Assembly (NCBI GenBank): GCA_029202385.1
Contig: CP119314.1
Coordinates: 4,949,001 to 5,013,000, forward strand
DNA length: 64,000 bases
Source: Candidatus Sphingomonas phytovorans
Lineage (GTDB): Bacteria > Pseudomonadota > Alphaproteobacteria > Sphingomonadales > Sphingomonadaceae
Direction of reading: 5' to 3'
Under the pieces are notes generated by a model. The model was not told the origin of the DNA, searched no databases, and worked only from the letters and a program-made list of their open reading frames with translations. This document shows positions 7,695 to 16,601 of the stretch, in pieces (positions within the stretch are counted from its first letter, which is position 1; every line of letters begins with the position of its first letter). The position numbers and the translations under genes are program-made.

Positions 7695-9116
7695 TCAGAT
7701 GGCCAGATGCACCCGCTGGGCGAGGACCACGATTGCCGCCGCGAGCCCGCCCAGCACCAGGCTACGCGGGTCGGTGATCGCAAAGGCGATCGGGTCGCCC
7801 GAGACCTGGCCGCGACGGGCCATCATCCAGACGCGGCTCTGCCAATAGAGGAGGATGAGGCATAGGCCCCACAGCAGCTCTGGAGTGCCGTTGGCATATT
7901 CCGGCGCGGATCCGTTGATGAAGAGGGCGAGCACGAGGATGGAGACCATGCCGGCAGCCACCCCGCTGACCATCACGATCTCGATGTCGGCCCCTACATA
8001 GCCGCGTCCGCTGAGCAGGCGGTCCGGAGACACGGCGCCGGCCAGTTCGGTGTATCGCTTCAGATAGGCGAGGCTGAGGAAGAAGAAGATCGCAAAGGTC
8101 AGCAGCCACGAGCTGACGGGAACCGCGATCGCGATCGCGCCGGCGAAGATCCGCAGCGTGTAGAGGCAGGCAAGGACGATCGCATCGAGCGCCATGACCT
8201 GCTTCAACCTCATCGAATAGGCGGTCGTCAGCGCGAGATAGCCGACCTGGACGATGGCGAAACCGGGGCCGAGGGCCTGCCACGCGATCAGCGGCGGGAC
8301 TGCCAGCAACATTGTCGCCATCGCGATCGCCCGGGGAATGGACAGCGAGCCCGAGGCGATCGGGCGGCGATGCTTTGTGTGATGCGCGCGGTCCGCGTCG
8401 ATATCGAGCAGGTCGTTGAGAAGATAGACGCCCGACGCCGCCAGCGAGAACAGGATGAACGCGAGGGCCGTTCGGGAAAGCAGGGCAGGGTCGCCCCAGA
8501 GCCCGGCGGTGGCAAGCGGTACGCCGATCAGCGCATTCTTTGCCCATTGATGCGGTCGCAATGCCCGCACCGTCGCGCGCCATGGCGACTGGCCGGCATG
8601 AGCGACTCGATGGACATTGGCACCGCCGGGATGGTGGCCGACCGTCAGTGCGGTTCGCGATGCTTTCCAGATCGGGCGATCGGCGCGGCTGTCGCCGATA
8701 TAGTCGAACGCGCCGCAGGCGTCGCCGCTGATCCATTCCAGCTTGGCATGGCCGGTCAGGTTGCGCCGATGGGTCGTTCCCGCCACGGCATGGAACAAGC
8801 CGAGATGCCGCGCGACGCGCCTGACATGATGGCGGTGCGATCCGCTCGCCAGGATCACGCGACGCCCTTCCGCGCGGGCGACCCTGATCAGGTCGATCAC
8901 TTCGGGCCGGTAGGGAAGCGCAGCCGGATCGAACGCGACCCGTCGCGCGACCATCGTCTTGGCGAAGGCGCGTCCGCGCAGCAGCCACAGGCACAGCAGG
9001 AGCGCAGGCACGATGCCGCTTCGGGCGAAACGAAGAAAACCCTCGAGCGATACGTCGCCAGCGACGAGCGTGCGGTCGAGATCGACATAGAGCGGACGCG
9101 GGACCGGGGCGTTCAT
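7695..9116 (-). CDS. HAD phosphatase - UbiA prenyltransferase fusion
   Basis: 473-residue fusion. Residues about 1-195 are a HAD-type hydrolase: DLDRTL near the N-terminus (nucleophile Asp), LASGS as motif II and IGDSRADRPI as motif IV. Residues about 200-473 are a membrane UbiA-family transferase with the Mg-diphosphate motif NDLLDIDADRAHHTKHRRP and a second site around RLKQVMALDAI. These motifs resemble decaprenyl-phosphate phosphoribosyltransferases more than ubiquinone UbiA. A plausible job is making a polyprenyl-phosphate pentose and removing its 5-phosphate. ATG at 9116 overlaps the stop of the upstream glycosyltransferase (ATGA), so the pair should act together. A canonical ubiA lies elsewhere (55831-56775). 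Confidence 0.83.
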   Translation of the reverse strand: MNAPVPRPLYVDLDRTLVAGDVSLEGFLRFARSGIVPALLLCLWLLRGRAFAKTMVARRVAFDPAALPYRPEVIDLIRVARAEGRRVILASGSHRHHVRRVARHLGLFHAVAGTTHRRNLTGHAKLEWISGDACGAFDYIGDSRADRPIWKASRTALTVGHHPGGANVHRVAHAGQSPWRATVRALRPHQWAKNALIGVPLATAGLWGDPALLSRTALAFILFSLAASGVYLLNDLLDIDADRAHHTKHRRPIASGSLSIPRAIAMATMLLAVPPLIAWQALGPGFAIVQVGYLALTTAYSMRLKQVMALDAIVLACLYTLRIFAGAIAIAVPVSSWLLTFAIFFFLSLAYLKRYTELAGAVSPDRLLSGRGYVGADIEIVMVSGVAAGMVSILVLALFINGSAPEYANGTPELLWGLCLILLYWQSRVWMMARRGQVSGDPIAFAITDPRSLVLGGLAAAIVVLAQRVHLAI

Positions 9117-10390
9117 GCCTCCGCCGCCAACGGCCGGGGTTCGGCCGGGCGTCGCGAAGCCGGCGTGATGACGCCCGTTGCGAGCACCGCCAGCAGCGGG
9201 AGCGCCGGCAGGCGGTATCGCGGCATCACATAGGCTGCGGCATGGATCGCCCAGAAGGCGCCAAGGGTGATGATGACCAGCCGTTCGCCCTGCGAGCGCG
9301 TCCGCCAGCGCAGGATCGCGACGAGGCCGAGCCCGGCCAGCAGGAGATATTGGACGACATCGAGCCAGCGCAGCGCGTTGATCGCTGCGCCATGGTCGGT
9401 ATCGGCATTGTCGGGCAAGTCGGGCAGCCAGAAGAGTACAAGCTTCTTGAGCGAGAGGGCGACGGTTTCGACCGGGTGCGCGCGGATATGGGCGACCGCG
9501 AGCCGCCCCAGCTGGTCGGTCGCGCCCAGTTCGCCTTCCTGGGCGCGCAGCCCGTGCCATGCCGCGCCGATCGGGGTGTCGCGCAGGCTGACGAACCGGC
9601 CGTCCGCCGCGGGATTGTTACCGACATAGAGGTTGAATGGTCCATTGGTCGTCAGCACCGGCCGGCCGAGCTCATGATCGACATGGGCAAGCCACGGCGT
9701 GACCACCAGCGCGGCGCCGGCGACGAAGGTGGCTGCCGCCGTCGCCGCTGCGCGCAGATCGGGCTTGCGCCAGAGCATCGCGACGATCGCCGCAGCGGCG
9801 GTAAGGATGATAGAGGCGCCCGCCAGCAACCCGGCACCGTAGACCATTCCCGTGATCGCGGCGACGCTGTTGGGCCGGCGAGTCCGCGCCAGCTCGATCA
9901 CGCAGAGAATGAACAGCAGGAGGAGCGGCACCGAAAGATTCTCGCGCTGGACGAATGCGGTGCCGGCAACCGCCGGGATCAGCACCGCATAGGCAGCCGC
10001 CGCGACAAGGGCCGCGAACGGCCGGCCGCCGGCCCGCCGGGTTACCAGATACATCAGCAGGGTAGAGATCAGGCCTAGGAAGAGATTGATCGCCTGCGCC
10101 GCGGCCAGCCCCGTCACGCCGAGCGCATATGCCCCGGCAAGGGCGAACGGATAGCCGGGGCTGTAAAAGGCGGCATTGCCATAGGTGTCGCGCATCGGCC
10201 CCGGCCCTGCCAGCGTTCGCGCCATCTCGAGATAGGCGGCGGCGTCGCTTACGATCGGCTCGTGCAACACATGCATGGCGACCAGTCGGGCAAGCACGGC
10301 CAAGGCAAGGATCGATGCAAGCACACCCAGTTCGCCACGGCCCGTCGAGGGAACGGAGGCCCCTTTCAAAAGAAGATTATAGTGCCGCAC
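9113..10390 (-). CDS. GT-C fold membrane glycosyltransferase (GT39/ArnT-like)
   Basis: 425 residues with about ten hydrophobic helices. The first periplasmic loop has the acidic pattern EPIVSDAAAYLEMARTL and the YSPGYPFAL stretch typical of dolichyl/polyprenyl-phosphate-dependent mannosyl- and arabinosyltransferases. These use lipid-linked sugars on the outer face of the inner membrane. The translational overlap with the HAD-UbiA fusion suggests that enzyme supplies its lipid-phosphate sugar. The start is a GTG at 10390; no strong Shine-Dalgarno is visible, so the true start could be slightly further in. Confidence 0.8.
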   Translation of the reverse strand: MRHYNLLLKGASVPSTGRGELGVLASILALAVLARLVAMHVLHEPIVSDAAAYLEMARTLAGPGPMRDTYGNAAFYSPGYPFALAGAYALGVTGLAAAQAINLFLGLISTLLMYLVTRRAGGRPFAALVAAAAYAVLIPAVAGTAFVQRENLSVPLLLLFILCVIELARTRRPNSVAAITGMVYGAGLLAGASIILTAAAAIVAMLWRKPDLRAAATAAATFVAGAALVVTPWLAHVDHELGRPVLTTNGPFNLYVGNNPAADGRFVSLRDTPIGAAWHGLRAQEGELGATDQLGRLAVAHIRAHPVETVALSLKKLVLFWLPDLPDNADTDHGAAINALRWLDVVQYLLLAGLGLVAILRWRTRSQGERLVIITLGAFWAIHAAAYVMPRYRLPALPLLAVLATGVITPASRRPAEPRPLAAEA

Positions 10391-10490
10391 GCGCCGCCGA
10401 ATAACGTTCGCGAGTTGAAATCCACTTAATCGGGGCCATCCCGACGCTGTGGCTCGTGCGAGGTATCTTTTTTGCGCGCGGTCTTTCGGT

Positions 10491-10511
10491 CCGGCATCTT
10501 GGTGATGCCGG
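10491..10511. other. 8-bp stem inverted repeat in btuB1 upstream region
   Basis: CCGGCATC and GATGCCGG flank TTGGT in the 230 bases between the glycosyltransferase start and the riboswitch. No T-run follows on either strand. It could be an operator or an RNA hairpin. The rest of 10391-10620 holds no gene and no promoter I can assert. Confidence 0.3.
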
Positions 10512-10621
10512 CAAATAGCCCATTGGCGAGCGCTGCCACCTGATCTAAGGGGGCCGCGAATGATCGGGCCATGCCGGATCGTTCATGATCGCGCCGGTGC
10601 CCCGACTAGGGGCTTAATTCG

Positions 10622-10822
10622 GGAATGCGGTGCGGATGAATCCGGTGAAAGCCGGGGCCATCCAAATCCGCGGCTGTCCCTGCAACTGTAAGCGGTGAGC
10701 GCGATGCACTGGTTCCTGGGCGATGCCCGAGGAACAGCCACTGGGCCGGACGCTAAGTCATGCGGGGCCTGGGAAGGTGTGCATCAAGCTGTGACCCGCG
10801 AGCCAGGAGACCTGCCGGCGCT
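10622..10822 (+). promoter_or_regulatory. cobalamin (AdoCbl) riboswitch 1
   Basis: The conserved core is plain: GGTGAAAGCCGG near the 5' end, then GGCTGTCCCTGCAACTGTAA (10672-10691), GCGGTGAGC, GCCACTGG, GGGAAGGTG, and the B12 box AGCCAGGAGACCTGCC at 10801-10816. It lies 194 bases upstream of the btuB1 ATG and should switch off the following nine-gene operon when adenosylcobalamin is plentiful. The expression platform must lie in 10823-11010; I could not decide between terminator and ribosome-site occlusion. Confidence 0.95.
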
Positions 10823-11015
10823 CTGGTCGCTCTTGCCTTGGTCCAGGGGATGGTCACGGCACGGTACTCCGTCTGAGCGACGAACCATGCGGCTGGGGCC
10901 GCGAGGTGCGTGATGCATGGGCGCTGATTGGCGTCCGCCCGTCGTCCCGCGCCGGTCGTCCGTGAAAGGTCGGCTTGCCCCGCCGTGCCGTCGCTCGACG
11001 CCAGGGGGTACTGCC

Positions 11016-12956
11016 ATGTTGACCAGAATTTTCGTTTCCACCGTTGCGCTGATCGTCGCGACGCCAGCGCTCGCGCAAAGCAATCCGACCCAGCCGACCA
11101 CTGACGACAAGGGCGACGATATCGTCGTCACCGCGTCGCGCTCGGGCGACGGCGTCGCCGTCAAGAATCTCGGCGCCTCGGTCACCATCATCGACGATGC
11201 CGCCCTGCAGGAGCGCCAGACGCGGATCGTGTCGGACGTGCTGCGCGACGTCCCCGGAATCGCGGTCAACCGCACCGGTGCGATCGGCGGCCTGACCCAG
11301 ATTCGCATTCGTGGCACCGAGGGCAATCAGGTGCTGGTGCTGATCGACGGCATCAAGGCTTCCGATCCCTATTATGGCGAATATGATTTCGGCACGCTGA
11401 TCGCCGACGAGGATGCCAAGATCGAGGTGCTGCGGGGCCAGCAATCGTCGCTCTACGGCTCCGATGCGATCGGCGGCGTGATCCAGTACATCACCCTGAC
11501 CGGTGCCGAGGCGCCCGGCATCAAGCTCCGCGCCGAAGGCGGCTCGTTCGGGACGGCATCGGGCGGCGCGCGCGTTGCCGGCGTCACCGGCGATCTCGAC
11601 TATGCGGTGTCGAGCTCGCTCTACCGTACCGACGGCACGCCGACCGCGCGCAACGGGACGCGCGACATCGGCTCGACCAGCATTGGCGCCAGCGCCAAGC
11701 TGACCTGGTCGCCCTCGTCGATCTTCAAGCTGACCGGAGTGGGCCGCTACAGCTACACCGACGCCCTGACGAACAACAGCGAGAGCAATCCGGCGAGCCC
11801 GTTGTTCGGCTATACGGTCGACAGCCCGGGCGTGCGGCTTACCAACACGGCCTTTTACGGTCTGGTCCGCGCCGAGCTTTCGCTGGCCGACGGCCGCTGG
11901 ACCAATGCCCTGACGGGCCAGTTCGCCGACACGACCCGCAAGGGCTATACCAGTGCCGGGTTCGATTATGGCGACAAGGGGCGTCGCTACAAGGGATCGT
12001 TCGAATCGACCTTCCGCTTCGGCACCGATACCTTCCAGAGCCGCGTAACGGGCGCGGTCGATGTCGAGCGCGAGGAATTCGAGAACACGACGCCGTCGAA
12101 TTTCGTCTTCCAGGGCAAGCGGCATACCGACAATGTCGGTCTGGTCGGCGAATATGACCTGCTCGTCGACAACAGGCTGTCTCTGGGGGCGTCGATCCGT
12201 CGTGATCTGAACACGCGCTTCGCCGACGTGACGACGTGGCGGGCGCAGGGCAGCTACCGGTTCGATACCGGTACGCGAATCCGCGGCGCCTATGGCACCG
12301 GCGTCAAGAACCCGGGCTATTATGAGCTCTATGGCTATTCCGATGGCAAATATATCGGCAACCCGAACCTGAAGCCTGAAAAATCCAAGGGCTGGGAAGC
12401 TGGCATCGAGCAGGATTTCGCGGGCAACCACGCGACAATCGGCGCCACCTATTTCGACAGCAAGCTCGAAGACGAGATCTACACGACCTATCCGGCCCCG
12501 CTGTACATCGCGACGCCCGGCAACCGGACGACCTTGTCGCGCCAGCACGGCGTTGAGGTGTTCGCGTCCGCCACGCCGATCCCGCAGCTCCGGTTCGACC
12601 TCGCCTATACCTATCTCCATGCGCGGGAGAATGGCGCGATCGAGGTGCGCCGGCCGAACCATATCGCCAGCCTGAACACGACCGTGTTCAGCGCCGACAA
12701 GCGCTTCTCGGGCACGTTGACGGTTCGCTACAATGGCCGCCAGACGGACGTCGCCTACACCAACCCAAGCTATATTCCGGTGACCGTGTCGCTTCAGGAA
12801 TATGTTCTGGTGAACCTGAATGCCGAGTACAAGGTGACCGACAAGATCTCGGTCTATGGCCGGGTCGAGAACCTGTTCAACGAGGATTATGAAGAAGTGT
12901 TCAGCTTCGCCACGCCGGGCCGCGCCGCCTATGGCGGGGTGAAGGTCCGCTTCTGA
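11016..12956 (+). CDS. btuB: TonB-dependent corrinoid receptor (first copy)
   Basis: 646-residue outer-membrane receptor. Signal peptide MLTRIFVSTVALIVATPALA, a TonB box (DDIVVTASR) near residue 36, a plug domain (VSDVLRDVPGIAVNRTG, RIRGTEGNQVLVLIDG, EVLRGQQSSLYGSDAIGGVI), then a 22-strand barrel ending in the expected aromatic residue (VKVRF). ATG at 11016 has AGGGGG upstream; an open frame extends further 5' but lies in the riboswitch leader. Control by the upstream cobalamin riboswitch and coupling to a BtuFCD set identify corrinoids as the cargo. The stop overlaps the next ATG (TGATG). Confidence 0.93.
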   Translation: MLTRIFVSTVALIVATPALAQSNPTQPTTDDKGDDIVVTASRSGDGVAVKNLGASVTIIDDAALQERQTRIVSDVLRDVPGIAVNRTGAIGGLTQIRIRGTEGNQVLVLIDGIKASDPYYGEYDFGTLIADEDAKIEVLRGQQSSLYGSDAIGGVIQYITLTGAEAPGIKLRAEGGSFGTASGGARVAGVTGDLDYAVSSSLYRTDGTPTARNGTRDIGSTSIGASAKLTWSPSSIFKLTGVGRYSYTDALTNNSESNPASPLFGYTVDSPGVRLTNTAFYGLVRAELSLADGRWTNALTGQFADTTRKGYTSAGFDYGDKGRRYKGSFESTFRFGTDTFQSRVTGAVDVEREEFENTTPSNFVFQGKRHTDNVGLVGEYDLLVDNRLSLGASIRRDLNTRFADVTTWRAQGSYRFDTGTRIRGAYGTGVKNPGYYELYGYSDGKYIGNPNLKPEKSKGWEAGIEQDFAGNHATIGATYFDSKLEDEIYTTYPAPLYIATPGNRTTLSRQHGVEVFASATPIPQLRFDLAYTYLHARENGAIEVRRPNHIASLNTTVFSADKRFSGTLTVRYNGRQTDVAYTNPSYIPVTVSLQEYVLVNLNAEYKVTDKISVYGRVENLFNEDYEEVFSFATPGRAAYGGVKVRF

Positions 12957-13864
12957 TGAAACGGGCGGCAGCGCCCCGGCTGCTGGCCGGATCGCTGGCC
13001 GTCGCGCTGTGCCTCACCGGGTGCGGCGCGGCGGACCGGGCGATTCCGGCACCCACGGCAAGGCCGATGCGGGTGATGTCGATGAACCTGTGCACCGACC
13101 AGCTCGTGCTTGCGCTGCTGCCGCCCGAGCGGATCGCGTCGGTGACCTGGCTGGCGCGCGATCCCGGGGCGTCGCTGATGGCGGCGCAGGCGCAAAAGGT
13201 CGGCGTCAACTATGGGCTGGCGGAAGACGTGATCGAGCAAAGGCCGGATCTGGTGATCGCCGGCAGCTTCACGACGCCCGCCACCCGCGGGATGCTCAAG
13301 CGGCTTCACTATCCGATGATCGAGGCCGGCTTCGCCAGCAGTTTCGACGATGTCCGCGCGCTCACGCGCCAGATCGCGGCGGCGGTAGGCGAGAAGGCGC
13401 GGGGCGAGGCGATGATCGCGCGGATGGATCGCACTCTTGCGGAACTGGCGCGCGATCCCGCGCCGAAGCTTCGTATCGCTTCGTGGGACCGGATCGGGTT
13501 CAGCGCCGCCAGGGGCACACTGCAGGACGCGATTCTCGAAGCGGCCGGCGCCCGGAATATCGCCAACGAGCCGCCAGCCACCGCCTACGGCAAGCCCGAT
13601 GCCGAAGTGCTGCTGAAGACAGCGCCGGCGTTGCTGGTGCAGGGCTCGCCCTATGCGCACGAGCCGAGCCTTGGCGATCTTGTCGAACAGCATCGTGTCG
13701 TGCGGCGCTATTGGGGAAAGGACCGCATGCTGACCATGCCCCAGGCCTATTATGCCTGCGGTACGCCGCAAATCGCCGATGCTGCGGTCGCGCTGCGTGA
13801 CCAGATGCGCCGTGCAGCCGCCGCGGCGCGCGCGCCCTTGCCGTTTGCGGGCCGCACTCAATGA
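12956..13864 (+). CDS. btuF: corrinoid ABC transporter substrate-binding lipoprotein
   Basis: 302 residues of the cluster A-II (BtuF/FhuD) fold. Lipoprotein signal with lipobox LTGC (Cys23). The binding-protein opening MRVMSMNLCTDQLVLALLPPERIASVTWLARD and the closing PQAYYACGTPQIADAA are characteristic of BtuF-like proteins in B12 loci. It would take corrinoids from BtuB in the periplasm and dock on BtuC. Overlaps btuB by one base and btuC by four (ATGA). Confidence 0.88.
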   Translation: MKRAAAPRLLAGSLAVALCLTGCGAADRAIPAPTARPMRVMSMNLCTDQLVLALLPPERIASVTWLARDPGASLMAAQAQKVGVNYGLAEDVIEQRPDLVIAGSFTTPATRGMLKRLHYPMIEAGFASSFDDVRALTRQIAAAVGEKARGEAMIARMDRTLAELARDPAPKLRIASWDRIGFSAARGTLQDAILEAAGARNIANEPPATAYGKPDAEVLLKTAPALLVQGSPYAHEPSLGDLVEQHRVVRRYWGKDRMLTMPQAYYACGTPQIADAAVALRDQMRRAAAAARAPLPFAGRTQ

Positions 13865-14844
13865 CTCGCTGGCTCGTTCCCGGCCTGCTCACCCTGCTGG
13901 CCATCATCTCGGCGGCGTCGCTGTTCGCCGGCACGATCTGGCTGAGTCCGCGGGCGGTGATCGCAGGCCTTGGCGATCCCCACTCAAACCTGACGGCGAT
14001 GCTGGTCACCGAAATCCGCCTGCCGCGCCTCGTCCTCGCCATCCTCATCGGCGCGATCCTCGGCCTGTCGGGGGCGGTGCTGCAGGGGCTGCTGCGCAAT
14101 CCGCTGGCCGAACCGGGGCTGCTCGGGGTTTCCGGCGGTGCGGCGTTCGGCGCGGTAATCGCGATCTATTTCGGCTTCTCGGCGACCTATATTCTCGCCA
14201 CGCCGATCTTCGCGCTGGTCGGCGCGCTTGTCACGACGAGCCTCGCCCTGATGCTGTCGCGCGGCGGCGGCACGCTCTCGCTGATCCTGGCGGGGTCGGC
14301 GATATCGGGCATTGCCTTTGCCGGCGTCGTCCTCGCGCTCAATCTCGCTCCCAATCCCTATGCCGCTTATGAGATCATGACCTGGCTGATGGGGTCGCTC
14401 GCCGATCGAAGCTGGGACCATGTCCAGATCGCAGCGCCGTTCATCCTGGCCGGCGCCGTCCTGCTGATGTTCACCGCGCGGGGGCTCGATGCGCTGGCGC
14501 TTGGCGAGGTGCAGGCTGAAAGCCTTGGCGTCGATGTCGGGCGTATCCGCATGCTCGCGCTGGTCGGCACGGCGCTGGGCGTTGGCGGCGCGACGGCGGT
14601 TTCCGGCTCGATCGCCTTTGTCGGGCTGGTCGCGCCGCACGTGATCCGCCCGCTGGTCGGCCACCGGCCCGCCGCAACGCTCGTTCCGGCCGCGATTGCC
14701 GGCGCGATCCTGGTGGTGACGGCCGATATCGCGACTCGGGTGATCCGCTTCGGCCCGCCGATCAATCTCGGCGTGTTCATCAGCGTGGTAGGCTCGCCCT
14801 TCTTTCTCTGGCTCGTCCTTCATGTCCGGAAGCGCACGGCATGA
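13861..14844 (+). CDS. btuC: corrinoid ABC transporter permease (FecCD family)
   Basis: 327-residue permease with about ten helices. Conserved FecCD segments: RLPRLVLAILIGAILGLSGA, then LLRNPLAEPGLLGVSGGAAFGA, and the coupling region AVSGSIAFVGLVAPHVIRPL. It forms the channel dimer with the next gene product as ATPase. Start ATG overlaps btuF; stop overlaps the ATPase start (ATGA). Confidence 0.9.
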   Translation: MTRWLVPGLLTLLAIISAASLFAGTIWLSPRAVIAGLGDPHSNLTAMLVTEIRLPRLVLAILIGAILGLSGAVLQGLLRNPLAEPGLLGVSGGAAFGAVIAIYFGFSATYILATPIFALVGALVTTSLALMLSRGGGTLSLILAGSAISGIAFAGVVLALNLAPNPYAAYEIMTWLMGSLADRSWDHVQIAAPFILAGAVLLMFTARGLDALALGEVQAESLGVDVGRIRMLALVGTALGVGGATAVSGSIAFVGLVAPHVIRPLVGHRPAATLVPAAIAGAILVVTADIATRVIRFGPPINLGVFISVVGSPFFLWLVLHVRKRTA

Positions 14845-15608
14845 GCGCGCTGGTCCTGAAAGCCGTCACGGTGAGGCGCGGCGAACGCGTCGTGCTCGAC
14901 GACATCCATGTCACCTTCGCGGCGGCGCGGCTGACCGCGGTGATCGGCCCGAACGGCGCCGGCAAGAGCACCCTGCTGGAGACTGCGGCGGGGTTGCTGG
15001 CGCCTGCCTCGGGGACGTTGCGGCTCGGCGGCGCCGACCTGGCGTCGCTCGGGCGGCAGGGGCTGGCGCGGCGCCGCGCCTATCTGCCACAGCGCGCGTC
15101 GGTCGACTGGCCGATCAGCGTCGAGCGTGTCGTCGCGCTTGGCCTGATGCCGCAGCTCCCTGCGTTCGGCGGCCTGCCGCACGCGCTGCTTCCGGCAATC
15201 GACCGCGCGATCGAGGAATGCGACCTGTCGGCGTTGCGCGACCGTCAGGCCACTGGACTGTCGGGTGGCGAGCTTGCCCGGGTCAATTTGGCGCGCGCGA
15301 TCGTCGGCGATCCTGAATTGCTCATTGTCGATGAGCCGACCGCCGGCCTCGACCCCCGCCACGCGATCGACGCGGCGCGGCGCTTGCGCGCTCGGGCAGA
15401 TGCCGGGCGAACCGTTGTCATGGCAATTCATGACCTCGATCTGGCGCTGCGTTTCGCGGATGACGTGGTCGCGGTTCGCGACGGCAGGTTGCTTGGCGTG
15501 GGCCCGGTCGCCGACGTGATGACCGAGGATATGCTCGGCCGCCTTTACGACGTACGCGTCCGCATCCGCCTTGACGACGATGGCGCCGCAATCCGATTCC
15601 TCGACTGA
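14841..15608 (+). CDS. btuD: corrinoid ABC transporter ATPase
   Basis: 255 residues. Walker A GPNGAGKST at 36-44, Q-loop in LPQRASVDWPI, signature LSGGELARV, Walker B LLIVDEP and switch His in MAIHDLD. Energises corrinoid import through the preceding permease. Translationally coupled to it, and followed 12 bases later by a gene of unknown function. Confidence 0.9.
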   Translation: MSALVLKAVTVRRGERVVLDDIHVTFAAARLTAVIGPNGAGKSTLLETAAGLLAPASGTLRLGGADLASLGRQGLARRRAYLPQRASVDWPISVERVVALGLMPQLPAFGGLPHALLPAIDRAIEECDLSALRDRQATGLSGGELARVNLARAIVGDPELLIVDEPTAGLDPRHAIDAARRLRARADAGRTVVMAIHDLDLALRFADDVVAVRDGRLLGVGPVADVMTEDMLGRLYDVRVRIRLDDDGAAIRFLD

Positions 15609-15620
15609 CGAAAGGCCGGC

Positions 15621-16601
15621 ATGGAGCACGCCCCGTTTGAGCTTGTCGCCGATCTTCTGGCCGATCCCGATTATGGCTGGAGCATCGGCAGTTTCGGCGC
15701 GATCGGCGAGTTTGTCCGCGATGCCGACGAGGAAGCGCGGATGCTGCGCGAGCCCGGCCGGGTCGAGATCGTCACCGCGCGCGGTGCGATCCGCGTTGTC
15801 GCGATCCCGGACCTGACTGGCCTGGCCTGGGACAGCCTGTCGGCCGACGGCGAGAGCTGGGGACATTCCCTGGCGTTCTGCCTGCCGCGCCCCGGGACTC
15901 CGGGCACGGTCGTTGTTGAACTGGGACCCGATGATTCGGCGATCCGGGTCGAAGACCGCGCATCGATCCTGTTCGACCTCGGCGTCGGTGCCGGCTGCGT
16001 GCATATGTGCGCGCGGACCGCCGATCCGGCGCTGGTCCAGGCCTTGCGCGCCGCCGCCGGTCAGCCGCTACTCTCGGTTCCCGGCATCATGCCCGCCGTA
16101 CTGAAGGCGCAGCCGCACCGCGTGCTGCTGTCGCCGGCGGGGCGGATCGAGGTGTTCCAGCCTATCCCGCCCGCCGACGGCAAGTCGCCTGCGGGGCCGC
16201 ATACCCATCTTCTCCCCAAGCTGATCGCCAAGGACCGCACCCATTCGGCGAACGTGCCGATTCCCGATGGCTGGCAGTCGGTGCTGTCGGCGCATCCGCG
16301 ATCGCCTTGGCGGACCATGATGGGCGAACGTCACCCGTTCGATCCGGCGGTCGACCGGGCGTTCGCGCCGCTGCTCGATCGTTTTGCGCTGGCCGAGGAC
16401 GTCCTGGTCGCTACTGAGCTGACAGTGGCGATCGACCGGGGTTTGCCGGAGGCTGCTGCCTGGCCCGACAGCCGGCGGGGCCGGACCAAGGCGCGGATCG
16501 TGCTGCGCCGTCTGGCGGCGGCTGGCGACGCGCGCGTGAAACCCTGGCGCGCGATGCATGACCGCGCCCCTGTCGAGATCGAAGAAGGAGAAGAAGTTTG
16601 A
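15621..16601 (+). CDS. conserved protein of unknown function in the B12 operon
   Basis: 326 residues, soluble, no signal peptide. Acidic N-terminal half (GWSIGSFGAIGEFVRDADEE), a central region with GAGCVHMCARTADPAL, and a C-terminal half with GPHTHLLPKLIAKDRTHSANVP, whose His-rich pattern could bind metal. It lies between btuD and cobW and overlaps cobW by four bases (TTGA), so it is made with the cobaltochelatase genes. I recall similar proteins next to cobW in other alphaproteobacteria but cannot name a function. A role in cobalt handling is inference from position. Confidence 0.72.
   Translation: MEHAPFELVADLLADPDYGWSIGSFGAIGEFVRDADEEARMLREPGRVEIVTARGAIRVVAIPDLTGLAWDSLSADGESWGHSLAFCLPRPGTPGTVVVELGPDDSAIRVEDRASILFDLGVGAGCVHMCARTADPALVQALRAAAGQPLLSVPGIMPAVLKAQPHRVLLSPAGRIEVFQPIPPADGKSPAGPHTHLLPKLIAKDRTHSANVPIPDGWQSVLSAHPRSPWRTMMGERHPFDPAVDRAFAPLLDRFALAEDVLVATELTVAIDRGLPEAAAWPDSRRGRTKARIVLRRLAAAGDARVKPWRAMHDRAPVEIEEGEEV

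Noticed and set aside
10854..12662. 602-codon open frame on the minus strand
   Set aside because: Lies opposite btuB1 and its leader; no ribosome site or family motif, and the btuB1 reading is unambiguous.
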